This document shows, in pieces, positions 17,196 to 25,665 of a stretch of DNA of 64,000 nt. This DNA comes from Eubacteriaceae bacterium ES3 (lineage in GTDB: Bacteria; Bacillota; Clostridia; Eubacteriales; Eubacteriaceae). A program made the translations under genes and the position numbers. The DNA is taken from positions 490,680-554,679 of the forward strand of contig CP130741.1 of NCBI GenBank assembly GCA_030586155.1, given 5' to 3'. Every line of letters starts with the position of its first letter. The stretch's first letter is position 1. The notes under the pieces were generated by a model. It worked only from the letters and a program-made list of their open reading frames with translations, was not told where the DNA came from and made no database searches.

Positions 17196-17882
17196 CTAAA
17201 CCACTGCCTTTCGTTTCAAGAATTCCTCATCCGGTGAAGGAGTATAACTGGCTTTCTGCATTTCATTTTCTCTGCTCATAAATAGTTCAAATCCGAAGAT
17301 TTTTTCAAAAGTTTTATTGATTGCATAAAAGGCAAAGTCCTTATCAACGACTGTATGTTCTTCTTTAATACAATAACGGTTGATTAAGTCAACAAGATAT
17401 TGAAAATCAGGATCACCCTGGACAAAGCCATCAATTTGGCCGTTTATATTTGAAAAACTGACCTGGTACTTAAAAGGATCAGCGATAGTCTGCTTTTCAG
17501 ATGGATTTCTGTTAATCAGATCCTGCAGAACGGTGATGTGGAGATCCCATTCATACCAGAAATGAGTCCATTTGGACGATTCATTATATGGGTTCTTGGC
17601 GTGGAATTTACAAAAGAAGTCACAAAGAAAATGAGCAACGACTCCCAGAGCGACAGACCGATCCCAGTCGCTGAGGGAAGTATCTTTTACTGTATAAACC
17701 TGATTACAAAACAAATCATAGATGTGAGAAAATTGGTGTTTCAGAAAAAGCATTTTTGTAATATCGGGCTTAACATTGCCATATACGAATGCGGACTTGA
17801 TGATTTGAAAACTATCAAACTCCTGTTTATTCAACTGCTCATACAAAAACTGGCCAATATGTATATGGGTTGCAAAAAACAT
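17196..17882 (-). CDS. Zinc-dependent phospholipase C-like protein
   Basis: A 228-residue member of the zinc-dependent phospholipase C/S1-P1 fold family (the short clostridial branch). Histidine and aspartate ligands are visible in TMFFATHIHIG at the start, GNVKPDI, LKHQFSH, GVVAHFLCDFFCKFH and WYEWDLH, in the order expected for the trinuclear zinc site. ATG 17882 is preferred: GGAGGTGAAG lies 3-12 nt before it, while the ATG at 17897 has none. There is no signal peptide, so a cytosolic or membrane-associated role is likely and the lipase activity itself is unproven. Single gene. Confidence 0.8.
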   Translation of the reverse strand: MFFATHIHIGQFLYEQLNKQEFDSFQIIKSAFVYGNVKPDITKMLFLKHQFSHIYDLFCNQVYTVKDTSLSDWDRSVALGVVAHFLCDFFCKFHAKNPYNESSKWTHFWYEWDLHITVLQDLINRNPSEKQTIADPFKYQVSFSNINGQIDGFVQGDPDFQYLVDLINRYCIKEEHTVVDKDFAFYAINKTFEKIFGFELFMSRENEMQKASYTPSPDEEFLKRKAVV

Positions 17883-18030
17883 AGTCTTCACCTCCATAAC
17901 AAGTCTAGCATTCTGCTGTAAAAAAAGATTTCTATTAATGTTAGAATTGGATAAAGTTTTGTTAAATTTCAGAGGAATTAATCTGCAAAATATTAATTTA
18001 ATAAACTAGGGTTACATAAGCATTTAAACA

Positions 18031-18074
18031 AAAGAAGAAAGGAGCTAAACATTTGTTTTAGTCCTTTCTTCTTT
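18031..18074 (-). terminator. Long inverted repeat, probable terminator of the PucR gene
   Basis: AAAGAAGAAAGGA (18031-18043) pairs with TCCTTTCTTCTTT (18062-18074). The inner arms CTAAAC and GTTTTAG continue the stem, leaving a 4-nt loop. It lies 28 nt after the PucR-family stop on the minus strand and is followed there by TTTGTTTAAAT. Confidence 0.65.
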
Positions 18075-18101
18075 ATGCAATTGTTGGTGTTTTAATAAGT
18101 A

Positions 18102-19640
18102 CTACTGATTTTCTTCCAGTACCTGCCAGGAAAGCAGAAGGTAGAGCAGTTCATGATTAGATTCTAAATCAATATCAAACAGTTTTTTCATCCGTTCCAG
18201 GCGAGTCAGCAGCGAGCTGCGATGAATATGTAAGGTTTTTGCCGTTAGAGAGGCGTTGAGACGGCATTGAAAATAAATAGACAAGGTCTGATAGTATTCA
18301 GTGTGCTTACGGTCATCGTAGGCTTTAAGTTCAAGTAGCTTAGGATTGCAAATCTGCTGATCATTAAAGTGGCCGGTGCAATTTTTGAGCATTTGATAAT
18401 AAGCGAAATCATCAAAATAATGAATCCAGGCTGTTGAAGCATGAATCTTTCCTGTTTCAAGGGCAATTTTTGTTTGCTGATAAGCTGTTTTTAAACCATT
18501 GATATCGTCAAAAATTCGGCTTAGCCCAGCAATCAATAGACTTTCTCGCAGAAATAAAGGAAGCTGCTGGTAAAAATCATTTTTACAGGATTGTTTGTAT
18601 AAATTGAGGTTAATTAATAGTAATAGTTTTTCATCAAAAAAAAGCGAGATGCATCCCGGCCATTGGGATTCGATTTCAAAACCTAAGAATTCGCTGTAAA
18701 TATTCATTGTATAAGATGCTTTTGAAGAAAACTGGAGCAGCTGCAGTGAATCGGCCTTCTTCCAGCCGTTTTCCAAGGCAATTCGTTCCCATTGGCCGAT
18801 TGGATTTTGTAAGTCATTCAGTAGATTGATTAGCGGCTCCCGCATATTGTTCAAAACAATATATTTAATATCCAAAGACTGATATTTTTCAAAAAGCAAG
18901 TTACTATAATAATATAAGTGTTCCAGAATAGAACGGATATAGGCTTTCAAAAATTCATCTCGACCAGTTACCAGCATAATAATGAGTCGTCCGGCATAGG
19001 TGTTCTGGTTAAAAAAGTTGCGGCATAACATTTGGTCTGTTCCATCAGGAGTGATAGCCTCATAAAGAAAAATATCACGTTCGTCATAAAGGGCCTGAAA
19101 TTTCTGATCAGAAATAAAATCGTTGACCGCATCGATGGGCATATTGTAGTGTTCATCAATGACCGTGTCATCAAAAAGTTCTTCGCAGGCCTTTGAAAAG
19201 GCAGCATAGTGAAATTTATGATCGACCAGCATAATCCACTCATCTAAAACCTGTTCACAGCTGTTAATCTGATCCTGGTAATTGCCGTTTTCAAAGACCG
19301 ACTTCTGAAGGTGGGCATCCCAGTGATCAAACAGATTGAATATCTTTTGCAGTGTATTAAAAAGCGTATGCATTGAGAGTTTGGTGTCGATAAGAAGGAT
19401 CGTAGCGTCAATATGTGTCAGGTCGAAAAGTGGTGGCTGAGTAAGAATGAACAGTGATTTAGCCGGTAATTGGTCGTTAAAATCCTTGGAATCGACCAGA
19501 AGCGTTAAATTAGAATCTTCAATAGCTGGTTCCCAAAAAACTGGTCGAGAATAACTTGAATTTTGACTGCTTTTTTTTAGGTAGCGCAGAGAAAATTTCT
19601 TTTGCAGCTGGTAGTAGATGATATCCTGAGACAGATTCAT
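18102..19640 (-). CDS. PucR/CdaR-family transcriptional regulator
   Basis: A 512-residue DNA-binding regulator. The C-terminal 60 residues form the PucR-type helix-turn-helix: LNASLTAKTLHIHRSSLLTR then LERMKKLFDIDL. Before it is a GGDEF-like degenerate domain (about 290-420). The N-terminal half probably senses a ligand; it is rich in Asp, Leu and Tyr and has no membrane helix. Family members control catabolic genes in response to their substrate. The gene is divergent from the methyltransferase at 19895, with a 254-bp shared promoter region, so that methyltransferase is the likely target. The ribosome binding site AAAGG lies about 9 nt before the ATG. The same arrangement is common for demethylation gene clusters of acetogens. 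Confidence 0.85.
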   Translation of the reverse strand: MNLSQDIIYYQLQKKFSLRYLKKSSQNSSYSRPVFWEPAIEDSNLTLLVDSKDFNDQLPAKSLFILTQPPLFDLTHIDATILLIDTKLSMHTLFNTLQKIFNLFDHWDAHLQKSVFENGNYQDQINSCEQVLDEWIMLVDHKFHYAAFSKACEELFDDTVIDEHYNMPIDAVNDFISDQKFQALYDERDIFLYEAITPDGTDQMLCRNFFNQNTYAGRLIIMLVTGRDEFLKAYIRSILEHLYYYSNLLFEKYQSLDIKYIVLNNMREPLINLLNDLQNPIGQWERIALENGWKKADSLQLLQFSSKASYTMNIYSEFLGFEIESQWPGCISLFFDEKLLLLINLNLYKQSCKNDFYQQLPLFLRESLLIAGLSRIFDDINGLKTAYQQTKIALETGKIHASTAWIHYFDDFAYYQMLKNCTGHFNDQQICNPKLLELKAYDDRKHTEYYQTLSIYFQCRLNASLTAKTLHIHRSSLLTRLERMKKLFDIDLESNHELLYLLLSWQVLEENQ

Positions 19641-19825
19641 AGCGGAGCCTTTCTATAAAAATTGAATTTTGTATAAACAGGTTATAATTAGTTTGGCGGA
19701 CCGAGTAATGACTGTTGAGCTTTAGTATTCATTTTAGGTCAGTGGTTTTTAATATGCAAGCGAAATTTTCAAAAGACCTACAATGTGTAGGATAAGTTAA
19801 GAAAAAAAACTGCTATTGTGCTGTA

Positions 19826-19854
19826 TATACATTTCGTAAAAATATCGATATAAT
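19826..19854 (+). promoter_or_regulatory. Probable sigma-A promoter of the first methyltransferase
   Basis: TATACA (19826-19831), a 17-bp spacer and a perfect TATAAT (19849-19854) lie 41 bp before the methyltransferase ATG. The -35 matches consensus at four of six positions, which suits an activator-dependent promoter controlled by the divergent PucR-type protein. Confidence 0.6.
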
Positions 19855-19894
19855 TAGAAAAAATTACAATGAAAATGATTACGGAGGTATAGAA

Positions 19895-20878
19895 ATGCTT
19901 ACACCACGAGAGAATTTTTTAATGGCTACTGTTGAACATAAGAAACCAGAATGGGTTCCCAACGAAATGAGTGATGTAATATTGGTTGGAGGATCTTTTG
20001 AAGTTTTTGAGAATGGCCCGCTAGGAGGAGGACTTGATGGCTTTGGAGTGACCTGGCATGCGACTGAATCGGCTGGCGGACAACCGGTTCCAGGTGGGAA
20101 GCCAGTTCTTGAAGATGTAACGGCCTGGGAAGATCTGGTGACTTTCCCCGAGCTTGATGCCGTTGACTGGGAAGGCAGTGCGGCTATGCAGTTTGGGATT
20201 ATGGGGGCAGACCGCGATCAACGTGTCGTTGAATATGGTATTTGGAATGGACAGTTTTTAAGATTGACGCATCTGATGGGATTTGAGAACGCTTTGTGTG
20301 CCATGGTTGAGGAGCCCGAAGCCTGCCAGGCCTTATTTTCTGCAATCACTGATTATAAGATCAATTTGGTTGAACGAATTGCTAAACACTTTAAACCGGA
20401 CATTATCACCAATTTTGATGATATTGCGACGGAAAAGAGTTTGTTTATGTCGCCGGTTACTTATCGTGAATTGATTAAACCTGAGCATAAACGCCTAAAC
20501 GATGCCATTAAATCTTTGGATATCATTCCTTTTATCCATACCTGTGGCTGTGTTGAAGCGGTCATTCCAGATTATGTGGAAATTGGTACAGTTGGCTGGT
20601 CTTCGGCCCAGCCGATGAACGATATTGTAGGAATACAAAAAAAATATGGTTCGCAAATTTCAGTTATCGGCGGATACGATACGAATGGAAAACCAGGACT
20701 GGAAACAGCAACTCAGGAAGAAATGGATACAGAGGTCAAACGCTGTATGGAAACCTACGGACCGCAGGGCAGCTATGCCTTTATGGGCTTCAGACTGATG
20801 AGCGGAGCAGGTCCGGAAAGCTTTATGGAAGGCGTTATACCAATTAATGCTGCCGTGGAAAAGTATAAAAATTTATAA
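19895..20878 (+). CDS. Uroporphyrinogen decarboxylase-fold methyltransferase (MtaA/MtvA-like)
   Basis: A 327-residue TIM-barrel protein of the URO-D superfamily. It begins with LTPRENFLMA and ends with GVIPINAAVEKYKNL. The characteristic zinc-type motif appears as IHTCGC in the C-terminal third (His-x-Cys), the position that activates the thiol in MtaA/MtbA methyltransferases. It lacks features of true uroporphyrinogen decarboxylase, and no heme genes are near. In acetogens such proteins transfer methyl groups between methoxylated or methylated substrates, corrinoid proteins and tetrahydrofolate. No corrinoid protein gene is adjacent, so the partner must be elsewhere. The ribosome binding site is GGAGG 6-7 nt before the ATG. 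Control by the divergent PucR regulator is likely. Substrate unknown. Confidence 0.85.
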   Translation: MLTPRENFLMATVEHKKPEWVPNEMSDVILVGGSFEVFENGPLGGGLDGFGVTWHATESAGGQPVPGGKPVLEDVTAWEDLVTFPELDAVDWEGSAAMQFGIMGADRDQRVVEYGIWNGQFLRLTHLMGFENALCAMVEEPEACQALFSAITDYKINLVERIAKHFKPDIITNFDDIATEKSLFMSPVTYRELIKPEHKRLNDAIKSLDIIPFIHTCGCVEAVIPDYVEIGTVGWSSAQPMNDIVGIQKKYGSQISVIGGYDTNGKPGLETATQEEMDTEVKRCMETYGPQGSYAFMGFRLMSGAGPESFMEGVIPINAAVEKYKNL

Positions 20879-21103
20879 TAGGCGGTGTATACATTATGTC
20901 TTTGTGACGCTAGAAATGTTCATGACAGTTAGGTGTTTAATGAACTTTATAAAAAGTAACTGGACGTTATACTCAGCTTCAGATTAGTATCCTAAGTGTC
21001 TAGTGTAAAATCCCCTAAATTCGATTTAAATAGGCTGGTATAAATATGAATAAGCTGGCACTATGGAAGGTCAAAGACTTTATATATTTCGCTCTTTGTA
21101 TGC

Positions 21104-21140
21104 AAAGCGCCCGATTTTCATTTTGAAAACCGGGTGCTTT
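21104..21140. repeat. Long inverted repeat of unknown role
   Basis: AAAGCGCCCG (21104-21113) faces CGGGTGCTTT (21131-21140) with one G-U pair. Inner bases TTTTC and GAAAA extend the stem to a loop of a few nucleotides. It resembles a dispersed palindromic unit or a terminator, but no T run follows it directly. Confidence 0.6.
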
Positions 21141-21152
21141 GATATTCAGGAG

Positions 21153-21182
21153 GCTTCACACGATCCGCAGTGAAGCGCTTTT
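21153..21182 (+). terminator. Hairpin followed by T residues
   Basis: GCTTCAC (21153-21159) pairs with GTGAAGC (21170-21176) and is followed by GCTTTT. It sits 13 nt after the longer inverted repeat. The pair may end the methyltransferase transcript or a short RNA. Confidence 0.5.
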
Positions 21183-21373
21183 AGCACTGCAATATTTTTC
21201 TATACTGTAAAAGATCAAACATAAATGCATTAAATCTTTTTTGTAGGCTTAATATAAATATTTCTTTTAGAGCCACTATCTGCTGAAAATATCCATTGTA
21301 TTTTTATTAAAAAGATGTTATTCTATCAAAAGTCTGACTAATTTTAATAAATCTCGAAAGGAACTCATTTAAC

Positions 21374-21928
21374 ATGTCAAATCAATCAAACATTGCTAAT
21401 CCAGCTCCTCTTGGTCTAATCGGTTTTGCCATGACCACAATTCTTTTAAATTTACACAATGCTGGATTTCTGCCACTTTCTATTGTTATCGTCTCAATGG
21501 GTATTACTATCGGTGGTATCTCTCAGATTATCGCTGGAATCATGGAATTTCTGAAAAACAATACCTTTGGTGCAACTGCTTTTACCGCGTATGGTTTCTT
21601 CTGGTTGTCACTGGTTATAATCTGGATAAATCCTTTTTCCACTATTGAAGCCGCTGATTCTTTAAGTTTAGGCTTTTATCTGGGACTCTGGGGACTATTC
21701 ACTGTTTTTATGTTTTTTGGAACACTAAAACACAATCGGACTTCCCAATTCGTATTTGGTTCGCTTACAGCTTTATTTTTACTGCTGGCTGTCGCAAATT
21801 TTACTGAATCTTCGGCTGTACACGTTATTGCCGGATATGTTGGAATTTTCTGCGGTCTTTGTGCTTTCTACAATGCTGTCGCTCAGATTATTAACCAGGA
21901 ATTCGGTAAAACCATTATGCCATTATAA
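21374..21928 (+). CDS. Acetate uptake transporter, GPR1/FUN34/YaaH (SatP) family
   Basis: A 184-residue membrane protein with six predicted helices. The family signature NPAPLGLIGFAMTT is at residues 9-22. A second characteristic stretch is IGGISQIIAGIMEFLKNNTFGATAFTAYG, broken by the helix turn, and the short Asn/Phe-rich loops are typical. SatP proteins move acetate and succinate with protons and form hexameric channels. In an acetogen the likely job is release or uptake of acetate. GGAA lies 10 nt before the ATG. It is a single gene with its own strong terminator, and faces cysK. Confidence 0.9.
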   Translation: MSNQSNIANPAPLGLIGFAMTTILLNLHNAGFLPLSIVIVSMGITIGGISQIIAGIMEFLKNNTFGATAFTAYGFFWLSLVIIWINPFSTIEAADSLSLGFYLGLWGLFTVFMFFGTLKHNRTSQFVFGSLTALFLLLAVANFTESSAVHVIAGYVGIFCGLCAFYNAVAQIINQEFGKTIMPL

Positions 21929-21970
21929 TTTTTTATAATAGCTTTAAGGGGGAGTCGGTAAACTGCCCAC

Positions 21971-22011
21971 AAAAAATCAGTATGGTCCATAAGACCTATA
22001 CTGATTTTTTT
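21971..22011. terminator. Bidirectional terminator between SatP-like gene and cysK
   Basis: AAAAAATCAGTATGGTC (21971-21987) pairs with GACCTATACTGATTTTTT with one bulge. A runs on the left and T runs on the right allow termination of both converging genes. Confidence 0.85.
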
Positions 22012-22084
22012 GATGCAAAAAAGATGGCTGCCGATTTCATTATTGCGTTCATAATTTAGAATTACTTTTCAAATAATATAAAAA

Positions 22085-22990
22085 TTACAGTTTGAACAAA
22101 TCTGTACTTAGGTATTTTTCACCGCGATCAGGGAAGATGACAACTATTAGACCAGAATCAATTTTCTTTGCTACCTCGGCGGCGGCAAACATGGCAGCAC
22201 CGCTACTCATGCCGACAAAGATCCCTTCCTGTTTAACAATTTGTCGGGCATATTCGAAAGCAACCTCTGATTCAATCATGATATGCTCATCAATTTCTTC
22301 AGGCTGATACAAAGCTGGGACGATAGCTTCTTCCATGTTTTTAAGCCCCTGGATATAATGTCCAAGTTCAGGAAAGGCTTCGATAATTTTCACATCTGGA
22401 TTATGTTTGCGCAGGCCCATGCCGATGCCCATAATGGTTCCGGAAGTCCCTAATGAAGAAACCAGGTGGGTCACTTTTCCCTCTGTCTGCTCCCAGATTT
22501 CTTCGGCTGTTGTCGTATAATGGGCCAGTTTATTGTACTGATTGCTGAATTGGTCAGGATTGAAGTAGCGGTCAGGATATTGCGCTGTCAGTTCCCGAAC
22601 CTTACGAATTGCACCGTCGGTTCCTTCATCGGGTGATGTTAGGGTAACGGTAGCGCCAAAAGCCTGAATCATTTTTCGTCTTTCGATTGAGACGGCTTCG
22701 CTCATTACGATTTCTACCTGATAACCCTTAACGGCTCCAATCATAGCCAGACCAATGCCGGTATTACCGCTGGTTGGTTCAATGATAATTTTGTCTTTGG
22801 TTAACGTACCTTCTGCCTCAGCCTGTTCCAGCATTTTTAGAGCAATCCGGTCTTTAATACTGCCGGTAGGGTTGAAGCCCTCAACTTTGGCAAGAATTTC
22901 CACGTTGGGATTGGGGTTTAAATGATTAATGCGAACCATTGGTGTATTGCCGATGGTTTCTAAAATATTGTCATAAATTAACTTGTGCAA
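22085..22990 (-). CDS. cysK: Cysteine synthase A (O-acetylserine sulfhydrylase)
   Basis: PLP enzyme of 301 residues making L-cysteine from O-acetylserine and sulfide. The pyridoxal lysine is K46 in NPTGSIKDR. The substrate loop TSGNTGIGLA and the phosphate-binding loop SLGTSGTIMG are intact. A TTG start at 22990 is chosen: AGAGAGGAC precedes it by 6-7 nt and gives the normal family length. An upstream frame to 23074 would add 28 residues not seen in the family. It is a monocistronic gene on the minus strand, divergent from yjdM; the shared region holds a tandem TAGTATCA repeat. Confidence 0.93.
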   Translation of the reverse strand: MHKLIYDNILETIGNTPMVRINHLNPNPNVEILAKVEGFNPTGSIKDRIALKMLEQAEAEGTLTKDKIIIEPTSGNTGIGLAMIGAVKGYQVEIVMSEAVSIERRKMIQAFGATVTLTSPDEGTDGAIRKVRELTAQYPDRYFNPDQFSNQYNKLAHYTTTAEEIWEQTEGKVTHLVSSLGTSGTIMGIGMGLRKHNPDVKIIEAFPELGHYIQGLKNMEEAIVPALYQPEEIDEHIMIESEVAFEYARQIVKQEGIFVGMSSGAAMFAAAEVAKKIDSGLIVVIFPDRGEKYLSTDLFKL

Positions 22991-23132
22991 TTTTTTGTCC
23001 TCTCTATTCAGGTATGGTGTATCTCCATTATAGTATAAAAACGCAGTGGAAAACAAGAGATTAAAATTTAGCATTGATATTACTTAGTCAGGATATCGAT
23101 AATGAGTTCGATAAAATCACTTTGAAGCAAAC

Positions 23133-23150
23133 TAGTATCAATTAGTATCA
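23133..23150. repeat. Tandem TAGTATCA repeat in the cysK-yjdM promoter region
   Basis: TAGTATCA occurs twice with a 2-bp gap in the divergent spacer between cysK and yjdM. Directly repeated half-sites in this position may bind a regulator of sulfur metabolism. No known consensus is recognised. Confidence 0.35.
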
Positions 23151-23273
23151 TTATAATAGGGGAGGCATGGTTAAGGCTATTGTGATTTAGATAAGGGCGA
23201 ATAACTTGTTATTTTCTAAATAGTATGATAGTATGAAAAACCCAAATGAAAAATAATGAATGGAGAACAATTA

Positions 23274-23606
23274 ATGGAACAGTTACCTAATTGCCCAAAA
23301 TGTAATTCTGAATATACTTATGAAGACGGTGTTTTGCTTATATGTCCGGAATGTGCACATGAATGGACTGTGGATTCTATGGCCGAAAAAGAAGTAACTA
23401 TTAAAGATGCCAACGGAAATATTTTAAGCGATGGTGATACCGTTATTCTAATTAAAGATCTAAAAGTCAAAGGCAGTTCCCAGGACCTTAAAAAAGGAAC
23501 AAAGGTCAAGAACATTCGCCTGGTTGATGGCGATCACAACATTGACTGCAAGATTGATGGCTTTGGCGCCATGTCTTTAAAATCGGAGTTTGTCAAGAAA
23601 GCCTAG
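23274..23606 (+). CDS. yjdM: YjdM (PhnA-like) zinc-ribbon protein
   Basis: A 110-residue protein, the same length as E. coli YjdM. The N-terminal zinc ribbon has CPKC and CPEC pairs within the first 30 residues, followed by the SH3-like [14 protein letters not shown] and [20 protein letters not shown] segments. Despite the old PhnA name it has no shown role in phosphonate use. The ATG at 23274 is preferred, with TGGAGA 6-7 nt upstream, over the unsupported ATG at 23256. It lies between cysK and a LysR regulator. Confidence 0.92.
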   Translation: MEQLPNCPKCNSEYTYEDGVLLICPECAHEWTVDSMAEKEVTIKDANGNILSDGDTVILIKDLKVKGSSQDLKKGTKVKNIRLVDGDHNIDCKIDGFGAMSLKSEFVKKA

Positions 23607-23651
23607 CAGCTTCATTAAAAACTGTGATGATTCAATAATGAAAATTTTTGG

Positions 23652-23696
23652 AACACTATCAAATTATCATTTGTATTTTGCTGATTTGATAGTGTT
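23652..23696 (+). repeat. 13-bp perfect inverted repeat before the LysR gene
   Basis: AACACTATCAAAT (23652-23664) and ATTTGATAGTGTT (23684-23696) enclose a 19-nt loop. The right arm ends directly before the ribosome binding site AGAAGG of the LysR gene. There is no T run after it, so it may be a terminator of yjdM, an operator or a translation-control hairpin. Confidence 0.6.
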
Positions 23697-23713
23697 TAGA
23701 AGGATATTTAAAT

Positions 23714-24544
23714 ATGAATATATCGCAAATAGAGTATTTCCTGGAAACAGCGAAATGTCTCAATATCTCCAAAGCGGCTCAAAACCTGTTTATTACTCAG
23801 CCAACCTTAGGCAGACAAATTTCAAAAATTGAAACTGAACTCAATACACTGTTATTTATCAGAAGTAATAAGGGCCTTACATTAACGCCAGCCGGAATTG
23901 TTTTATATGAAGAATTTTCGAAAATTATTGATGATTACGGTCAGGCGGTCAAAAAGGCCACGTTAGCCAGTCAGTGCATTGCTGGAGTACTAAATATTGG
24001 AATAGTGGATGGGCTGGAAATTAAAAGTTTTATCCCCCAAATGGTCACTTATTTTGAAATTAATCATCCCAACATTGAGATTATTTTTCACCGAAAAAGT
24101 TTTTTCGCTCTGCTGGAAGATTTAAATAATGGCAGGCTGGATGCTTCCATTTCTTTTGATTTTCATCTCAAAGAATATCCAGAACTTAAAACAATTTGGA
24201 TTAAAAAAAATATTCCAGCTTTTATTGTGCCAATAAAAAACCCTTTGTCGAAAAAGGAAAAGCTTACTTTTTCAGATTTTAAAGATGAACCGCTGGCTAT
24301 TGTCAGAAAAGAAGAATGTCCCAGTGGTGTGGAACTGGTGATTAACTCATTTCTTAAAAATGCGGGCTTTTATCCGCGATTGCATTTTCTTGAGTCGATG
24401 GCGGATGTGCTTTTATGGGTCGAGTCGGGAATGCGATGCGCTCTTTTGAACACAGATATGGTTTTAAAACATTCAGATGTAGTGAAAATATATCCCTTTG
24501 AACTAGAAGAACGTTTTAGTGATATTAAAGGACGGAAATCATAA
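23714..24544 (+). CDS. LysR-family transcriptional regulator
   Basis: A 276-residue regulator. The N-terminal winged helix is clear (QIEYFLETAKCLNISKAAQ ... TQPTLGRQISKIE, residues 5-45), followed by the linker helix and a periplasmic-binding-like effector domain (about 85-270). It is slightly shorter than the usual 290-310 residues. AGAAGG lies about 8 nt upstream of the ATG. It precedes the second methyltransferase by 131 bp on the same strand, and is the likely regulator of that gene, in parallel with the PucR-type regulator beside the first methyltransferase. Confidence 0.92.
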   Translation: MNISQIEYFLETAKCLNISKAAQNLFITQPTLGRQISKIETELNTLLFIRSNKGLTLTPAGIVLYEEFSKIIDDYGQAVKKATLASQCIAGVLNIGIVDGLEIKSFIPQMVTYFEINHPNIEIIFHRKSFFALLEDLNNGRLDASISFDFHLKEYPELKTIWIKKNIPAFIVPIKNPLSKKEKLTFSDFKDEPLAIVRKEECPSGVELVINSFLKNAGFYPRLHFLESMADVLLWVESGMRCALLNTDMVLKHSDVVKIYPFELEERFSDIKGRKS

Positions 24545-24675
24545 TTTTGCTTTAAACCTGCTAAAAAATTATTATGCTCAAAAGGCATGATGACTAACAG
24601 CTATAAGCATTTTACAGCCTCTATGTAATCGTTATAATGATATTAAAATCGATTATTCTAAGGAGGCTTTTATTT

Positions 24676-25665
24676 ATGGAAGAAAGACAGTTATCGCCCA
24701 GGGAGAACGCCTTGATCGCCTATAAACATGGCGTTCCTGCTTATATCCCGACACTTTTTACTGACATAACAATGATACAGGCAAATCCGTCAATGGAACG
24801 ATATTGTGGTAGTACATCAGGTGTGGACGGATTTGGCGTTGAATGGACTTATGTAGAAAACGCTCATGCGCCGATGACAACACCTGGAAAAATACTCTTC
24901 GATGAGATTTCAGACTGGCGAGAATACGTGAATTTTCCTGACCTGGAAAAAATAGATTGGGAAAAACAGGCGGATATTGATGTTCATACTGACTTTATGG
25001 CCTTGGTTGCAGGCGCTGGGCTTGTTCCCATGGCTGATGGGAAAAGTGCTTATGATGAAGATAAGTTGGTTTTATGCATGGTCATTAATGGTCCGTTTGA
25101 GCGACTTCATGCACTGATGGGGTTTGAAAATGCCCTGATTGCTTTGGCGACTGAGCCTGAAGAGTGTTACGAATACTTTAAAGCAGTGGCTGACTGGAAA
25201 ATAGAATACTTTAAAAAAATTGCCAAGTATTATAAAGTTGATGTAATTAACGGTCATGATGACTATGGGTCCAAAGATCGGATGTTTATGTCACCGGACA
25301 CATGGCGAAAATTAATTAAACCTCATCTCAAGCGGATGGTGGAAGCCTGTCATGAATCAGGTGTCTTATATCAGCATCATTCTTGTGGACATATCGAGCC
25401 AATTTTAGAGGATCTGGTTGAAATTGGGGTTGATGCAATTGATACATTACAAGGTGGAAGCAATAAAAATTTAGTTGCCCTAAAAAAAGAATTTGGCGAT
25501 CGAATAACATTTTGTGGTGGATTTGATAATCAGGGAGTTCTTGAGCTTCCCGATGTTACTGAAGATGAGATCAAAGCAGAGTATCGTAGGGTTGTCGATG
25601 GTCTCGCCCCAGCCGGTAGTTTTGTAGTATTTCCCATCACCATTGGCTTTGATTATGTAGTGTAA
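24676..25665 (+). CDS. Uroporphyrinogen decarboxylase-fold methyltransferase, C-terminus cut off by a transposon
   Basis: The frame gives 329 residues of a URO-D-superfamily methyltransferase. The start is ATG 24676 with AAGGAGG upstream. N-terminal SPRENALIAYKHG and the His-x-Cys motif (HHSCGH) match the paralogue at 19895, and the SGVDGFGVEW region is shared. The gene is interrupted: codon 328 (GTA) is the last native one, and the final Val and TAA stop come from the transposon end that begins at 25661. The lost tail is still present beyond the transposon (28686-28775), so the ancestral protein had about 356 residues. Whether the shortened product works is open, since the missing 28 residues should be C-terminal helices. 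Confidence 0.85.
   Translation: MEERQLSPRENALIAYKHGVPAYIPTLFTDITMIQANPSMERYCGSTSGVDGFGVEWTYVENAHAPMTTPGKILFDEISDWREYVNFPDLEKIDWEKQADIDVHTDFMALVAGAGLVPMADGKSAYDEDKLVLCMVINGPFERLHALMGFENALIALATEPEECYEYFKAVADWKIEYFKKIAKYYKVDVINGHDDYGSKDRMFMSPDTWRKLIKPHLKRMVEACHESGVLYQHHSCGHIEPILEDLVEIGVDAIDTLQGGSNKNLVALKKEFGDRITFCGGFDNQGVLELPDVTEDEIKAEYRRVVDGLAPAGSFVVFPITIGFDYVV
25655..25660. repeat. Left target-site duplication (ATGTAG)
   Basis: ATGTAG directly before the TGT terminus of the three-gene transposon. The same six bases follow its ACA terminus at 28684-28689. Joining the two flanks restores an open reading frame in the interrupted methyltransferase gene. Confidence 0.85.

Larger units (their letters stand above)
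20879..21373. other. Intergenic region with two adjacent hairpins, no gene
   Basis: About 495 bp without a credible coding frame. It contains two strong inverted repeats, listed separately (21104-21140 and 21153-21182). The rest is AT-rich. The promoter of the SatP-like gene must be in the last 100 bp. Confidence 0.5.

Noticed and set aside
19895-20878. Uroporphyrinogen decarboxylase (hemE)
   Set aside because: The protein has the His-x-Cys region of the methyltransferase branch, has a PucR-type regulator beside it and no heme-synthesis neighbours.
21104-21182. CRISPR-like or repeat array
   Set aside because: The two hairpins differ in sequence and are not spaced repeats. No array of equal repeats is present anywhere in the window and no cas gene was seen.
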